DNA of 64,000 bases, taken from the NCBI RefSeq assembly GCF_000427825.1, contig NZ_KE386593.1, forward strand, positions 62,202 to 126,201, read 5' to 3'. Numbering within the stretch: position 1 is the first letter of the stretch; every line of letters begins with the position of its first letter. The notes under the pieces are model-generated. The model ran no database searches. It worked only from the letters and a program-made list of their open reading frames with translations, and was not told where the DNA came from. The position numbers and the translations under genes are program-made. Shown here one piece after another: positions 33,719-41,577 of the stretch. Source of the DNA: Thermocrispum municipale DSM 44069. GTDB lineage: Bacteria > Actinomycetota > Actinomycetes > Mycobacteriales > Pseudonocardiaceae.

Positions 33719-34774
33719 GTGCGCGCACTGCGCTGGCACGGTCCGCAGGACCTGCGGCTCGACGAAGTGCCCCAGCCTGATCAACCAGGCCCCGGACAAG
33801 CCCTGGTCGAAGTGGCTTTTTGCGGTGTGTGCGGCACCGATCTGCACGAGGTGGCGCACGGCCCGAACCTGATCCGCACCCAGCCGCATCCGCTCACCGG
33901 CAAGCAGCCTCCGCTCACCATGGGGCACGAGTTCAGCGGCACCGTGGTCGCGCTCGGCAGCCCGGTCGCGGGCATCGAACCCGGCGCCCGGGTGGCGGTC
34001 GACCCGTGTCTGCGGTGCGGCGTGTGCCGATGGTGCCGCCACGGCGAGTACCACATCTGCGCCAAAGGCGGCTCGGTCGGACTGGCCACCGACGGGGCGT
34101 TCGCGTCGCATGTCCTCGTCCCGGTCGAAGGCCTCGTCCCGGTACCGGACGCGGTGTCCGACGAGCACGCCGCGTTGGCCGAGCCACTCGCGGTCGGATT
34201 GCATGCCATCCACCGTGCCGGAGTTCAAGCCGGGGACAACGTGCTGGTGCTCGGCGCCGGCCCGATCGGGTTGGCCGCCGTGCTCGCCGCGAAGCTGGCC
34301 GGTGCCGCCGGACTGTACGTGAGCGAACCCCAGGCCGGCCGCGCTCGTCGTGCCGTGGACGCGGGCGCGACCGAGGTCTACGACCCGACGCAAAGCGACG
34401 TGCGCCGCGAGGTTTTCCTGCGCACCGGCCGCGTCGGGCCGGACGTCGTGGTGGAGGCCACCGGACGCCCTGACCAGGTCGAACTCGCCATTCGTACCGC
34501 CCGCCGGGGTGGCCGCGTGGTGATGGCCGGGATCAGCGGGGAATCGGCCGCGCTGCCGATCACGCAGGTCGTACCGTTCGAGCGCACGATCACCGGAGCG
34601 CTCGGCTACAACTTCGACATTCCCCGGGTGCTGGACCTGATCGCCACCGGCCGGCTGGACCCGAGTCCGATGTTGACCGACGTCCGCCCCCTGACCGAGG
34701 CCGTCCGCACGTTCGACGAGCTCAACGGCGGCGGTGACCACATGAAGATTCTGCTGACCCCGAAGGAGCGGTGA
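33719..34774 (+). CDS. Zinc alcohol dehydrogenase, (R,R)-butanediol-dehydrogenase-like
   Basis: 351 residues from the GTG at 33719; the in-frame extension upstream overlaps the promoter and is not protein-like. Catalytic zinc ligands lie in CGVCGTDLHE and GHEFSG. Four structural-zinc cysteines are in CLRCGVCRWCRHGEYHIC, and the NAD site is GAGPIGLAA. The insert GPNLIRTQPHPLTG before GHEF is a mark of the butanediol dehydrogenase branch. Its stop overlaps the acyl-CoA dehydrogenase start. With the divergent E1 gene this looks like an acetoin or butanediol type module, but a different vicinal hydroxy ketone is possible. Confidence 0.9.
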   Translation: MRALRWHGPQDLRLDEVPQPDQPGPGQALVEVAFCGVCGTDLHEVAHGPNLIRTQPHPLTGKQPPLTMGHEFSGTVVALGSPVAGIEPGARVAVDPCLRCGVCRWCRHGEYHICAKGGSVGLATDGAFASHVLVPVEGLVPVPDAVSDEHAALAEPLAVGLHAIHRAGVQAGDNVLVLGAGPIGLAAVLAAKLAGAAGLYVSEPQAGRARRAVDAGATEVYDPTQSDVRREVFLRTGRVGPDVVVEATGRPDQVELAIRTARRGGRVVMAGISGESAALPITQVVPFERTITGALGYNFDIPRVLDLIATGRLDPSPMLTDVRPLTEAVRTFDELNGGGDHMKILLTPKER

Positions 34775-35934
34775 TGGACTTCGACCTGCCCGAGGAGACC
34801 AAGGCACTGCAGCGCCTCTGCCGGGACTTCGCCGCCAAGGAGATCGAACCGTACGCCGCCGAGTGGTCGGCGAACTCGTACTTCCCCGCCGAAGTGTTCA
34901 CCAAGCTGGGCGAGCTGGGCCTGATGGGCATGCTCATCAGCGAGGAGTACGGCGGCTCGAACGCCGGATACGTCGCCTACGTCGCGGCCATGGAGGAGCT
35001 CGGCAGGGCCGACCAGTCGGTGGCGTCGGCGTGGAACGCGCACTCGACCATCGGCAGCCTGCCGATCGCCGTGTTCGGCACCCACGAGCAGAAGGAACGC
35101 TGGTTGCGTCCGCTGGCCACGGGTGAGGCCATCGGCGCGTTCGGGCTGACCGAGCCGACGGCCGGTTCGGACGCGGCAGGCATCCGCACCCGGGCCCGCA
35201 AGGTCGACGGCGGCTGGGTCATCGACGGCACCAAGATGTTCATCAGCAACGCCGGCACGTCGATCAGCGCCGGTGTCACCATCCTGGCCCTGACCGGCGA
35301 GGACGCCGACGGAACCAAGCGCTACGGCACGTTCTTCGTACCGGAGGGCACCCCCGGGTACAGCAAGGGTCAGCGGCTGCACAAGCTCGGCTGGCACGCG
35401 CTGGACACCCGCGAGCTGATCTTCACCGAGTGCTTCGTGCCGGACGAGAACCTCATCGGCGAGGAGGGCGCCGGGTTGCGGCAGTTCCTCGCGGTGCTCG
35501 ACGCCGGCCGGATCAGCGTCGCGGCACTGTCGTTGTCACTGGCGAGCAAGGCGTTGACGCTGGCCGTGCGGCATGCCGGCGAACGCGAGCAGTTCGGCAG
35601 AAAGCTGCACAAGTTCCAGGCGATCAGTCACAAGATCGCCGACATCGCGACCGAGGTGGAGGCGGCCCGCGCGCTGGTGTACCGCGCCGCCTGGCTGGCC
35701 GACCACGGCCGCCCGTTCAGCACCGCGGCCGCGATGGCCAAGCTGTACGCCTCCGAGGTCGCCAACCGCGCGGCCGACCAGAGCCTGCAGATCCACGGCG
35801 GCTACGGCTACATCCTCGAGTCGGAGATCTCCCGCTTCTACGCCGACGCCAAGATCCTGGAGATCGGCGAGGGCACCAACGAGATCCAGCGCAACGTGAT
35901 CGCCCGCGCGGTCATGGCGGAAGCGGCCCGGTAG
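34774..35934 (+). CDS. Acyl-CoA dehydrogenase
   Basis: 386 residues. ATG 34774 overlaps the ADH stop as TGATG with AAGGAG five bases upstream; GTG 34771 is a close alternative. FAD-binding blocks are FGLTEPTAGSDAAG and WVIDGTKMFISNAG; the C-terminal region has REQFGRKLHKFQAISHKIAD and QIHGGYGYI. The motif EIGEGTNEIQRNVIAR carries the catalytic Glu in the position used by short-chain enzymes. It introduces a 2,3-double bond into an acyl-CoA and passes electrons to ETF. It is followed by degenerate copies of its own 3' end. Confidence 0.95.
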   Translation: MDFDLPEETKALQRLCRDFAAKEIEPYAAEWSANSYFPAEVFTKLGELGLMGMLISEEYGGSNAGYVAYVAAMEELGRADQSVASAWNAHSTIGSLPIAVFGTHEQKERWLRPLATGEAIGAFGLTEPTAGSDAAGIRTRARKVDGGWVIDGTKMFISNAGTSISAGVTILALTGEDADGTKRYGTFFVPEGTPGYSKGQRLHKLGWHALDTRELIFTECFVPDENLIGEEGAGLRQFLAVLDAGRISVAALSLSLASKALTLAVRHAGEREQFGRKLHKFQAISHKIADIATEVEAARALVYRAAWLADHGRPFSTAAAMAKLYASEVANRAADQSLQIHGGYGYILESEISRFYADAKILEIGEGTNEIQRNVIARAVMAEAAR

Positions 35935-36125
35935 ACGGCGGCGCGGGGCAGACCCCTCGGCAGAAGCGGCGCGGCAAGCGACGGCGGCCCGCGGCAGGCT
36001 CCTCGGCAGAAGCGGCGCGGTAAGTGACGGCGGCTTGTGGCGGGCTCCTCGGCGAGCGGCGCGCGGCGGGCCCCTCGGCGAGAGCGGCCCGGCAGGCTCC
36101 TCGGCGAGCGGCGCGCCCACGTGCC
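35914..36125. repeat. Degenerate tandem array derived from the 3' end of the acyl-CoA dehydrogenase gene
   Basis: The gene ends GCGGAAGCGGCCCGGTAG then ACGGCGG. Downstream the text recurs as GCAGAAGCGGCGCGGCAAG and GCAGAAGCGGCGCGGTAAG, each followed by a similar GACGGCGG and CTCCTC spacer with a 46-bp period, then shorter copies to about 36120. One copy even retains the codons for AEAAR followed by TAA. About five copies in all. Nothing else is visible before the IclR stop. Confidence 0.75.
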
Positions 36126-36197
36126 CGGCCGAGACACCTGGATATTGCAGGGCTGATCCGCCGGCCCGATGCGGACCACAGAGCGTGTCCGCGGCGC

Positions 36198-36974
36198 TCA
36201 GCTGAGCCGGGCGGACAGCCGCTGTGTCACGTTGAGCAGCATCGGCGCGATTCGCTCGGCGTGCGCCGGGGTGAACCGCGACCGTGGCCCGCACACACTC
36301 ACCGCCGCGATCGCCACCCCGCGCACGAACACCGGCGCGGCGACGGCACCGGCGTCCGGATTGCGCTCGCCACTCGAGGTGACGTAACCCCGTTCCCGCG
36401 CGTGCTCGAGGTCGCGCTTGAGCGCGGCGATCGCCTCTTCGCCGAGGTCGTACACCTCGGCTTCCTGGGCGATCGCCCGCTCCCGGAACTCCGGCTCGGC
36501 GAACGCCAGCAAGATCTTCCCGCTCGCACCGGCGTGCCACGGCCGGAACGCTCCCAGCTCCACCGTCATGCGCACGTGGTGCGGGCTCTCGAACTGCGCC
36601 ACGTGCACTCGGCCACCGGCGACCGGACGCGTCAGCAAGGTCGTCTCCTGCGTCCGGTCGCGCAACTCCCGCAGCAGCGGCGCGGCGGCGTTCTCCAACT
36701 TCGACCGGCTCATCGCCTTCGCCCCCAGCGCGACCGCGGCCGGGCCGAGCAGATACCCCGACGAGCCGGGCGCCTGCTCGGCCAAATTGCGCGACACCAG
36801 CGACCGCAGGACGCGGTGCGCGACCGATTTCGCGATGCCCAACTCCGCGGCCACACCGGACACCCGGACCGGGCCGGGCGAGTCCATCAGCAGCAGGAGT
36901 ACATCCGCCACCCGATCGGCCGCATCCGTCCCGCCCTGCGTTCCTCTGAGCGGAACCTTTTCCTGTATCGACAC
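36198..36974 (-). CDS. IclR-family transcriptional regulator
   Basis: 258 residues from a GTG. The N-terminal winged helix is recognisable from ADRVADVLLLLMDSPGPVRVSGVAAELGIAKSVAHRVLRSLVSRNL. The C-terminal IclR effector domain includes RMTVELGAFRPWHAGASGKILLAF and VAAPVFVRGVAIAAVSVCGP. IclR proteins often control catabolic operons divergent from them and bind small acids. It faces the CaiB gene across a 141-bp gap that holds two palindromes, the likely operators. Confidence 0.94.
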   Translation of the reverse strand: MSIQEKVPLRGTQGGTDAADRVADVLLLLMDSPGPVRVSGVAAELGIAKSVAHRVLRSLVSRNLAEQAPGSSGYLLGPAAVALGAKAMSRSKLENAAAPLLRELRDRTQETTLLTRPVAGGRVHVAQFESPHHVRMTVELGAFRPWHAGASGKILLAFAEPEFRERAIAQEAEVYDLGEEAIAALKRDLEHARERGYVTSSGERNPDAGAVAAPVFVRGVAIAAVSVCGPRSRFTPAHAERIAPMLLNVTQRLSARLS

Positions 36975-37004
36975 CGCTATTCCTTCGAATTTCTGCCGCA
37001 GGTA

Positions 37005-37050
37005 TTGACCTAGTCAACGCCCAAGCCTACTGTACGCCCAGGTCAGACCT
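37005..37050 (+). promoter_or_regulatory. CaiB operon promoter with two palindromes (candidate IclR operators)
   Basis: TTGACC (37005-37010), a 17-bp spacer and TACTGT (37028-37033) form a sigma-70-type promoter. TTGACCTAGTCAA (37005-37017) is a perfect 5-3-5 palindrome over the -35, and AGGTCAGACCT (37040-37050) is a perfect palindrome at the expected transcription start. Confidence 0.55.
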
Positions 37051-37115
37051 CCGCAAGCCTACTCCCCACGTTGTTCCTTTCACCGGAACGACGGCTCTAT
37101 CTGAGGAGATTCGCA

Positions 37116-38327
37116 ATGCTGCAATCGGTCAGGGTGCTCGATCTGACCTGGGTGCTCGGTGGCCCGTTCGGCGGCCAGCTCCTTGCTCAGCTCGGCGCCG
37201 AAGTGATCAAGGTCGAACCCCCCGAGGGTGACCCAGCCCGCGAAATCCCCCCGTACTACGTCGACGATCTCTCGTCCTTTTTCCTGTCGGTCAACCGCGG
37301 CAAGAAGTCGATCGTGCTCGACCTCAAATCCGACGACGGATTGGCCGCGTTCTACGACCTGGTGCGCGAGTCGCACGCGGTGATCTACGGCTTCGCTCCG
37401 GACGTCCCGGAGCGACTCGGCATCGACTACGAGAAGCTGCGCGAGATCAATCCGGCGATCGTGGTCGGCGAAATCATCGGTATTCACGACCAAGGGCCGT
37501 TCAAACGCGCTCCCGCCTACGACTTGGTGGTGCAAGCCATGGGCGGCGTCATGAGCATCACCGGCTCGGAGAACGGGGAACCGTCCCGGGTCGGCTACCA
37601 GATCGCCGACCTCGCCGGCGGCATGTATCTGGCGCTGGGCGTGGCAGGCGCGCTGTACTCCGCGGGCAAGACCGGCCAGGGCGAAAAAGTGCAGGTCTCG
37701 TTGCTGGACGCCCAGCTCGGCCTGCTGACCTGGCAGGCGCAGAACTACTTCATCTCCGGCATCACGCCCCGCGCGCACGGCTCGCGCAGCCCCAACATCG
37801 CGCCGAGCGAGGCTTTCCGCTGCGCCGACGGCCGCTACATCGCCGTCTCCCCGACCGGCGCGAGCTACTGGCGGGCGTTCTGCAAAGCCGTCGGCAAGCC
37901 GGAGCTGGCCGACGACCCACGCTTCGCCGACCGCTACAGCAGGCTCACCAACGTCGAGGAACTCGCCGAGATCCTGCGCCCGATCTTCGCCGGCCGCGAC
38001 GCGGAAAGCTGGCGCCAACACTTCTTCGACCTGCGCATTCCCGCCTCCCCGGTACTGACCGTGCCGGAAGCGCTTGCGCAGGAAAGCGCGCTGGCTCGCG
38101 CCATGGTCGAGGACGTGCAGGACCCGGTGTCCGGGGAACGGGTCAAGGTCCTCGGCAACCCGATCAAGTACGCCGCCGCGCACGAACTGCGCTATCCGCC
38201 GCGGCACGGCGAGGACACCGCCGCCGTGCTCACCGAGCTGTGCGGCTACGCCCCCGAGCGCGTCGCCGGCTTCGTCGAACAGTTTTCCCCCCACACGAAA
38301 GAGGAGCAGTATGACCAGGCCAACTGA
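37116..38327 (+). CDS. CaiB/BaiF-type CoA transferase (family III)
   Basis: 403 residues; GAGGAG lies seven bases before the ATG. The N-terminal RVLDLTWVLGGPFGGQLLAQLGAEVIKVE and the catalytic-Asp block APAYDLVVQAMGG are characteristic of family III transferases, which move CoA between carboxylates through a mixed anhydride. Later GVAGALYSAGKTGQGEKVQVSLLD completes the fold. First gene of a unit with two MaoC-type proteins, so the acceptor is probably a dicarboxylic or hydroxy acid that the hydratase then processes, as in mesaconate-type pathways. The specific acid is not known. Confidence 0.94.
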   Translation: MLQSVRVLDLTWVLGGPFGGQLLAQLGAEVIKVEPPEGDPAREIPPYYVDDLSSFFLSVNRGKKSIVLDLKSDDGLAAFYDLVRESHAVIYGFAPDVPERLGIDYEKLREINPAIVVGEIIGIHDQGPFKRAPAYDLVVQAMGGVMSITGSENGEPSRVGYQIADLAGGMYLALGVAGALYSAGKTGQGEKVQVSLLDAQLGLLTWQAQNYFISGITPRAHGSRSPNIAPSEAFRCADGRYIAVSPTGASYWRAFCKAVGKPELADDPRFADRYSRLTNVEELAEILRPIFAGRDAESWRQHFFDLRIPASPVLTVPEALAQESALARAMVEDVQDPVSGERVKVLGNPIKYAAAHELRYPPRHGEDTAAVLTELCGYAPERVAGFVEQFSPHTKEEQYDQAN

Positions 38328-38760
38328 AGTCAAGCCGCGCGAAGACGAACAGCCGGGCACGAAATGGGAGGAATTCGAGGTCGGCGCGGAGCTGCCGCAG
38401 TTCTCCTTCACGATCAGCCCGGACATCGTCGCGGAGTACTCCCGCGCGATCGACGCCGACCCGCAGGGAATGGTCCTCGACGGCAAGCGTGTGGCCGTTC
38501 CGTCAATTCTGTCCGTCTACCTGATGGCCGTGCTGTACCGGAAATACCCTCCGGCACAGGGCGGAATCATGGCCAGCAACAAGTTCCGTTACTACGGCCC
38601 GATCAGCGCCGATTCCGACACCACCGTGGTCGCTTCCGGAAAAGTCCTGGAGAAGTACGAAAAGCGCGGCCGCCGGTACGTCCGCTATATGGCCCGGTTC
38701 ACCAACGACAACGGTGACCCGATCGCCGAGGCGGAGAACATCAGCACGTTCCCCAACTGA
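38311..38760 (+). CDS. MaoC/FAS1-type dehydratase-like hot-dog protein
   Basis: 149 residues; GAGGAG precedes the ATG, and the gene begins 17 bases inside the end of the CaiB frame. A hot-dog fold is suggested by WEEFEVGAELPQFSFTISPDIVAEYSRAIDADP and NKFRYYGPISADS in order. The catalytic Asp-His pair of hydratase 2 is not evident in this chain, so it may be the non-catalytic half of a two-chain MaoC hydratase whose partner is the next gene. Such two-gene MaoC hydratases are known in actinobacteria (for example HadAB and ChsH1/ChsH2). Confidence 0.82.
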   Translation: MTRPTEVKPREDEQPGTKWEEFEVGAELPQFSFTISPDIVAEYSRAIDADPQGMVLDGKRVAVPSILSVYLMAVLYRKYPPAQGGIMASNKFRYYGPISADSDTTVVASGKVLEKYEKRGRRYVRYMARFTNDNGDPIAEAENISTFPN

Positions 38761-38784
38761 TCCGACGAGCGGAAAAGAGACCCG

Positions 38785-39126
38785 ATGAAACGCGACTACT
38801 TCATCACCCAGGAAAAGATCGACCGATACGGCGAGATCAACGGCGACAACGACATCATTCACTACGACGTCGACTACGCGCGGGAACGCGGCTTCAAGGC
38901 GCCGCTGGCGCACGGCCTGATGGTCCAGGGGTACGCCAGCGCGATGGCCGCCGAGAAGTACGGCGCCGACTGGTTCACCCGGGGCGAGATCCACGTGAAG
39001 TTCGTCGGCCCGCTGTATCCGGACGAGACCATCACCGTCGAGATCGACGACGACGGCAAGTTGCACGTGGCGGCGGGCGATCGCACCTGCATCGTCGGCA
39101 CCGCCAAGCTGCGCGACGCCGCCTGA
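38785..39126 (+). CDS. MaoC-family enoyl-CoA hydratase, catalytic half
   Basis: 113 residues, 24 bases after the previous MaoC-like gene. The hydratase-2 motif appears as YGEINGDNDIIHYDVDYARERGFKAPLAHGLM in pattern, with the catalytic Asp in NGDN and His in IIHYD. It probably forms a heterodimer with the preceding protein and hydrates an unsaturated acyl-CoA formed by the CoA transferase or acyl-CoA dehydrogenase steps. It is the last enzyme gene of the CaiB unit; a stem-loop follows. Confidence 0.9.
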   Translation: MKRDYFITQEKIDRYGEINGDNDIIHYDVDYARERGFKAPLAHGLMVQGYASAMAAEKYGADWFTRGEIHVKFVGPLYPDETITVEIDDDGKLHVAAGDRTCIVGTAKLRDAA

Positions 39127-39133
39127 CCGGCCC

Positions 39134-39189
39134 GCGAGACCGCTCGCCTCGACCGCGTCCGTCGTGGTTAGCTCCGCGAGCGGTCTCGC
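39134..39189 (+). terminator. Stem-loop after the CaiB-MaoC unit
   Basis: GCGAGACCGCTCGC (39134-39147) and GCGAGCGGTCTCGC (39176-39189) form a perfect 14-bp stem around a 28-base loop. No T-run follows, so it may terminate weakly or protect the upstream mRNA while allowing readthrough into the transporter genes. Confidence 0.55.
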
Positions 39190-39285
39190 CGAGCCGGCCG
39201 CCCCATCCCCCGTTCCACGCCCCGTCAGCCCGACCCATTCCCCATCCCATACGCCTGCGTGAGGCGATCAGGAGGCAACGACGCC

Positions 39286-40395
39286 ATGGCACTCAACAGA
39301 AGGGCGTTTCTATCCGTTTCGGCATTGGCTTTGGCCACCACGGCGTGCAGCGCGATGGGGGGTGGTGCGAACACCGCGCAACCGGCGAAACGGGAAGGCC
39401 CGCTCTCGGACGCGGACTTCGACAAGCTGGTCGCGGACGCCAAGAAGGAAGGCAAGCTGACCTTCTACTGCGTGCCCGGTGAAGAGACCATGCGGGCCTG
39501 GGTGAAGCCGTTCGAGTCGCAGTACGGCATCACCGTCGAGATCTACCGCACGACGGTGAGCGACGTGTACCGCCGCTTCACCGAGGAGACGACCGCCGGT
39601 AAGCATCTGGCCGACGTGGTGTCGATGAGCGTGCCGTCCTACATCGAGGAGTGTGTCGACAACGGCTGGGCGGTGCAGTACCGCACCCGCTCCTACGACG
39701 ACCTCGACCCGAAACTGATCACCGCGGAAGCCGGGCTGCCGATGTACTCGGTGATCACCTCGATCGCCTGGAACGAGAAGGAAGTCAGCCCCCAGCTGCA
39801 GAAACGCCTGCAAACCGGGGACTACCAAGCGTTGTTGGACGACGAGCTGAAAGGCCGGGTGGGCATCGTCTCGCCGACCGCGGGTGGCACCCAGCTCGGC
39901 ACCCACATGGCGATCGTCAACGACGACAAGCTCGGTTGGCCGTTCTTGGAGAAGCTGGCCGCCAACGGTGCCGCGACGTTCGAGAGCGCGGTGCCGTTCG
40001 TCGCCAACGACCTGTCCGCGGGCGAGTACGCCGTCGGCATCGGTGTCCCGGACGCGGTGGCCATCCCGCGGATCTACGACGGCGCCCCGGTGCGCATCGC
40101 TTACCCCGAGCCGGCCCCGGCGTCGATGCACCAGTTCTTCGTCAGCGCGAACGCGCCGCATCGGGCCGCGGCCCGGCTGTTCCTGGAGTGGGGCACCTCG
40201 CTGAAGGCGCAGGACGCGCTCGCCGGTGAGTCCGGCGGCCTGGTCGGCCACACCGAGTGGGAAGACCGCAGGCCGATCAACAAGAAGTCCTGGTACCAGC
40301 CTCCTGCCAAGGGCATCGACGTCGCGTGGCAGGACGGCCTGAGCCAGGACGAGAGTGACAAGTTCATCGAGGAGTGGCTGAAGCGCCTCGGCTAG
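39286..40395 (+). CDS. ABC importer substrate-binding lipoprotein, Fe3+/spermidine/phosphonate type
   Basis: 369 residues; AGGAGG lies ten bases before the ATG. The N-terminus NRRAFLSVSALALATTAC has a twin-Arg pattern and a lipobox (TTAC, Cys near residue 25), so it is an exported lipoprotein. The rest is a periplasmic-binding-protein type 2 fold of the FbpA/PotD-like family (KLTFYCVPGEETMRAWVKPFE, then LADVVSMSVPS). Members bind ferric ion, thiamine, 2-aminoethylphosphonate or organic acids. No iron-ligand Tyr pair is obvious and the gene sits with catabolic genes, so an organic substrate is more likely than iron. Confidence 0.9.
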   Translation: MALNRRAFLSVSALALATTACSAMGGGANTAQPAKREGPLSDADFDKLVADAKKEGKLTFYCVPGEETMRAWVKPFESQYGITVEIYRTTVSDVYRRFTEETTAGKHLADVVSMSVPSYIEECVDNGWAVQYRTRSYDDLDPKLITAEAGLPMYSVITSIAWNEKEVSPQLQKRLQTGDYQALLDDELKGRVGIVSPTAGGTQLGTHMAIVNDDKLGWPFLEKLAANGAATFESAVPFVANDLSAGEYAVGIGVPDAVAIPRIYDGAPVRIAYPEPAPASMHQFFVSANAPHRAAARLFLEWGTSLKAQDALAGESGGLVGHTEWEDRRPINKKSWYQPPAKGIDVAWQDGLSQDESDKFIEEWLKRLG

Positions 40396-40424
40396 CGCCA
40401 CCCGACGCGCGAAAGGAACACATC

Positions 40425-41576
40425 GTGGACAAGACAATGGAGTCTGACGTCACGACCGCGGCACCGGCGACGTCGGACGACGCGATCGCGCTGCAGGCCG
40501 AGGACGTCACCATCAATTACGGCGAGGTCACGGCGGTGGACCGACTGTCGCTCACCGTCAAGCGCGGCGAGTTCGTCGCGCTGCTCGGCCCGTCCGGGTG
40601 CGGCAAGACGACCATGCTGCGGGCCATCGCCGGACTCAACCAGCTCACCTCGGGCAGGCTGACCATCGCGGGCCGCACGATGGCCGACGAGCGCGTGCAC
40701 GTCCCGCCGGAGAAGCGGCCGCTGAACATGGTCTTCCAGTCGTATGCGATCTGGCCGCACATGTCCGTGCGGGACAACGTCGGCTACGGCGTGCGTGGCC
40801 AGGGCGTTCGCGGCAAGAAGCTGAGAGAGCGGGTCGACGAGACGCTCGCCGCGGTCGGCCTGCTGCACTACGCCGACCGGTACGGCACCGAGCTCAGCGG
40901 TGGCCAGCAGCAACGGGTCGCGGTCGCCCGGGCGCTGGCCACCCGGCCGTACCTGATGCTGTACGACGAGCCGCTGAGCAATCTCGACGCGGGCCTGCGG
41001 GAGAAGATCCGGGAACAGATCGTCGACCTGCACCACCGGTTCGACACCACCACCATCTACGTCACGCACGACCAGGCCGAAGCGCTGTCCATGGCCGACC
41101 GCGTGGTGTTGATGAACGGTGGCCGCATCGAGCAGCAGTCCGACCCCCGGTCGCTGTATCACGAGCCGGAGTCGGAGTTCGCCGCACGCTTCGTCGGCTC
41201 GATCAACGCGTTCCCAGCGAACGTCGTCGCCGCCGGTCCGGGGTTCGCCGAGGTCGAGCTGCTCGGCCAGCCGGGCCGAACGCTCCGGCTCGCCGGGGCG
41301 TCCCAGATTCCGCAGCGCCGTGGTGTGACCGGGCAGGCGGTCATCCGGCCCGAGTACTTCGAGGTGTCGCTCGGTCCGTCCGCCGACGAGCAGAACGTGT
41401 TCGTCGGCGAGGTGACCCGGGCGGCCTTCCTCGGCTCGCGGATCCAGTGCGTGGTCGCGGCCGGCGCGGTCGACCTCGAGGTGGAGGTCAGCGGGCTGCG
41501 GGAGATCCGGGAGGGCGACATCGTGTCGCTGCGGGTCGATCCGGCGAAGGTGATCTGGTTGGACGAGGAGCCGTGA
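40425..41576 (+). CDS. ABC importer ATPase
   Basis: 383 residues from the GTG at 40425, with AAAGGAAC just upstream; ATG 40437 is an alternative. The Walker A is GPSGCGKTT, the Q-loop MVFQSYAIWPH, the signature LSGGQQQRVAVARAL, and the Walker B LMLYDEPLSNLD. The C-terminal ~110 residues form the TOBE regulatory domain of the PotA/FbpC/UgpC group. It energises the adjoining binding protein and permease. Gene order binding protein, ATPase, permease is typical of this group. Confidence 0.95.
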   Translation: MDKTMESDVTTAAPATSDDAIALQAEDVTINYGEVTAVDRLSLTVKRGEFVALLGPSGCGKTTMLRAIAGLNQLTSGRLTIAGRTMADERVHVPPEKRPLNMVFQSYAIWPHMSVRDNVGYGVRGQGVRGKKLRERVDETLAAVGLLHYADRYGTELSGGQQQRVAVARALATRPYLMLYDEPLSNLDAGLREKIREQIVDLHHRFDTTTIYVTHDQAEALSMADRVVLMNGGRIEQQSDPRSLYHEPESEFAARFVGSINAFPANVVAAGPGFAEVELLGQPGRTLRLAGASQIPQRRGVTGQAVIRPEYFEVSLGPSADEQNVFVGEVTRAAFLGSRIQCVVAAGAVDLEVEVSGLREIREGDIVSLRVDPAKVIWLDEEP

Positions 41577-41577
41577 C

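Noticed and set aside
39134-39189. Possible riboswitch or attenuator before the ABC importer
   Set aside because: Only a plain perfect stem with no conserved aptamer text; better explained as a terminator or mRNA end.
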